Source: Candidatus Altarchaeota archaeon (GTDB taxonomy: Archaea; Altiarchaeota; Altiarchaeia; IMC4; SCGC-AAA252-I15). Taken from it: DNA of 6,807 nucleotides. Below the pieces are notes generated by a model. It did not search any database, had not been told where the DNA came from, and was given only the letters and a program-made list of their open reading frames with translations. Made by a program: the position numbers and the translations under genes. The stretch spans positions 1-6,807 of the forward strand of contig JAHIYG010000016.1 in assembly GCA_018815265.1 (NCBI GenBank), in the 5' to 3' direction. Positions 6,294 through 6,807 of the stretch are shown in pieces. Position 1 is the stretch's first letter; each line of letters starts with the position of its first letter.

Positions 6294-6383
6294 ATGAAAA
6301 CACCGAAGAAACTACAGTATACTAAACCAAGAATAGAAGAGATAAAACAACTCGAGCGCCTAATGATTGGAATGTGTTATTAG
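6294..6383 (+). CDS. Candidate RiPP-like precursor peptide, 29 residues
   Basis: ATG 6294 to TAG 6381-6383 encodes 29 residues. Residues 1-21 are charged and helix-prone and contain Y9-T-K-P-R-I-E-E-I17, the Y-x-K-P-x-I pattern common in leaders of ribosomally made modified peptides, where it is part of the recognition sequence. The tail, L23-M-I-G-M-C-Y29, is short, hydrophobic and ends in a Gly, a single Cys and a terminal Tyr, plausible targets for radical-SAM crosslinking, oxidation or glycosylation. Support for a real gene is the strong TATA box 28 bp upstream, the lack of any other gene in this gap, and divergence from an S26 peptidase that could remove the leader. No PqqD-type recognition protein or radical SAM enzyme is visible; they would have to lie outside the window. 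The stop overlaps the end of the minus-strand glycosyltransferase gene by 4 nt. It could instead be a chance small ORF; no homologue was searched. Confidence 0.55.
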   Translation: MKTPKKLQYTKPRIEEIKQLERLMIGMCY

Positions 6384-6807
6384 GTCCTATTAAGCCCTTT
6401 ATGTGATGAAGAGAGTATTTCTCCGCGAAGAAGCGATATTGCCTGCATATCATAATCTTTGAACAACAGGACTGCTTTACATAGTTTGTCTAGGTTGTCT
6501 GCGTCGTCTGCAACCGTGTCCGCATATGGAAAGGAGTAGTATTTGACAAGATGCTCTCTTGCCTTCTTCAAAAGACTGAGTGAACGAGGAGATATCCTGC
6601 CCTTTCTAAATATGTCATATCTAGCCTGGTTATAGTAGTTTCTTGCAAGGAAGAAGTAGTTGGTTTTGAAATCTGGGTGTTTGGCTAGTTCAGACTTGAG
6701 AATCTTCAGGTTTCGCTTAAATTTTGCCTCCATCACCTCATCAGTGGAGTGTCCAGTGTGAAATAAGATTGAGCCCTTGATGGTGCCACATGATTTAACC
6801 CTATTCA
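6380..6807 (-). CDS. C-terminal part of a TPR-containing GT2-type glycosyltransferase, N-terminus beyond the window
   Basis: The frame is open from the right edge (first full codon at 6805) to TAA at 6380, giving 141 visible codons. The first visible stretch, I9-K-G-S-I-L-F-H-T-G-H-S, then E26-A-K-F-K-R-N-L-K-I-L-K, matches the region after the GT-A catalytic domain of GT2 enzymes that continue into TPR repeats (H-x-G, then K-x-x-R-N-L-x-x-L). After P42 come TPR-like helix pairs: N47-Y-F-F-L-A-R-N-Y-Y, then S72 to Y87 with L-L-K-K-A-R-E-H-L. A GTG at 6736 could start a 118-residue protein, but the matching sequence upstream shows that this is internal. The catalytic DxD part is not visible. 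Other members of the architecture act on glycans or, as with SunS, on Cys of peptides. The gene runs in the same direction as the peptidase, 133 bp upstream of it. Substrate unknown. Confidence 0.68.
   Translation of the reverse strand, partial: NRVKSCGTIKGSILFHTGHSTDEVMEAKFKRNLKILKSELAKHPDFKTNYFFLARNYYNQARYDIFRKGRISPRSLSLLKKAREHLVKYYSFPYADTVADDADNLDKLCKAVLLFKDYDMQAISLLRGEILSSSHKGLNRT

Noticed and set aside
6734..6736. GTG as start of a separate 118-residue protein
   Set aside because: The frame is open to the window edge and the 23 upstream codons encode a motif that continues the GT2-TPR pattern, so the codon is internal.
1..6807. CRISPR array, tRNA, rRNA, insertion sequence or att site
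   Set aside because: No regularly spaced repeats, tRNA-like cloverleaf, transposase gene or terminal inverted repeats were seen by eye.

Overview
The window looks archaeal. Likely promoters carry archaeal TATA boxes, several placed so that the start codon lies at or very near the predicted transcription start (leaderless or near-leaderless mRNA). The lipid-linked sugar-phosphate transferase has a loop resembling eukaryotic ALG7 and archaeal AglH, and Arg AGA/AGG and Ile ATA codons are frequent. No marker fixes the phylum; a euryarchaeal, Altiarchaeota-like or DPANN-like lineage would all fit.

Positions 1-5123 (minus strand) form a compact surface-glycan operon of five genes, read from 5123 downwards. 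They are an AglH/MraY/WecA-like polyprenyl-phosphate sugar-1-phosphate transferase, a GT4-type glycosyltransferase, a HddA-like GHMP sugar kinase, a second GT4-type glycosyltransferase and a MOP-superfamily (Wzx-like) flippase cut by the window's left edge. Junctions are 1, 2 and 3 nt gaps and one 4-nt ATGA overlap, so the genes are probably co-transcribed and translationally coupled. The logic is to prime a lipid carrier, activate a sugar (perhaps a heptose), extend the glycan and flip it across the membrane. No oligosaccharyltransferase is visible, so N-glycan versus free polysaccharide cannot be decided here.

Positions 5124-5264 are a divergent intergenic region with a TATA box for the glycan operon and a possible promoter plus inverted repeat for the plus-strand gene. 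That gene (5265-5759) is a CDA-fold zinc deaminase of the guanine/nucleoside deaminase type. It converges, with a 1-nt gap, on a minus-strand S26-type Ser-His-Asp peptidase (5761-6246) that has no obvious membrane anchor. Each gene's 3' end holds an oligo-T run for the other.

Positions 6247-6807 hold the most interesting part. Divergent from the peptidase is a 29-codon plus-strand ORF (6294-6383) with a strong palindromic TATA box 28 bp upstream. Its product resembles the precursor of a ribosomally made, post-translationally modified peptide (RiPP): a charged leader with a Y-x-K-P-x-I motif and a short hydrophobic tail ending Gly-Met-Cys-Tyr. Its stop overlaps, tail to tail, the end of a minus-strand gene whose visible part is the C-terminus of a TPR-containing GT2-type glycosyltransferase, which enters from the right edge. 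Peptide, peptidase and possibly glycosyltransferase may form a small undescribed archaeal peptide system; this is inference.
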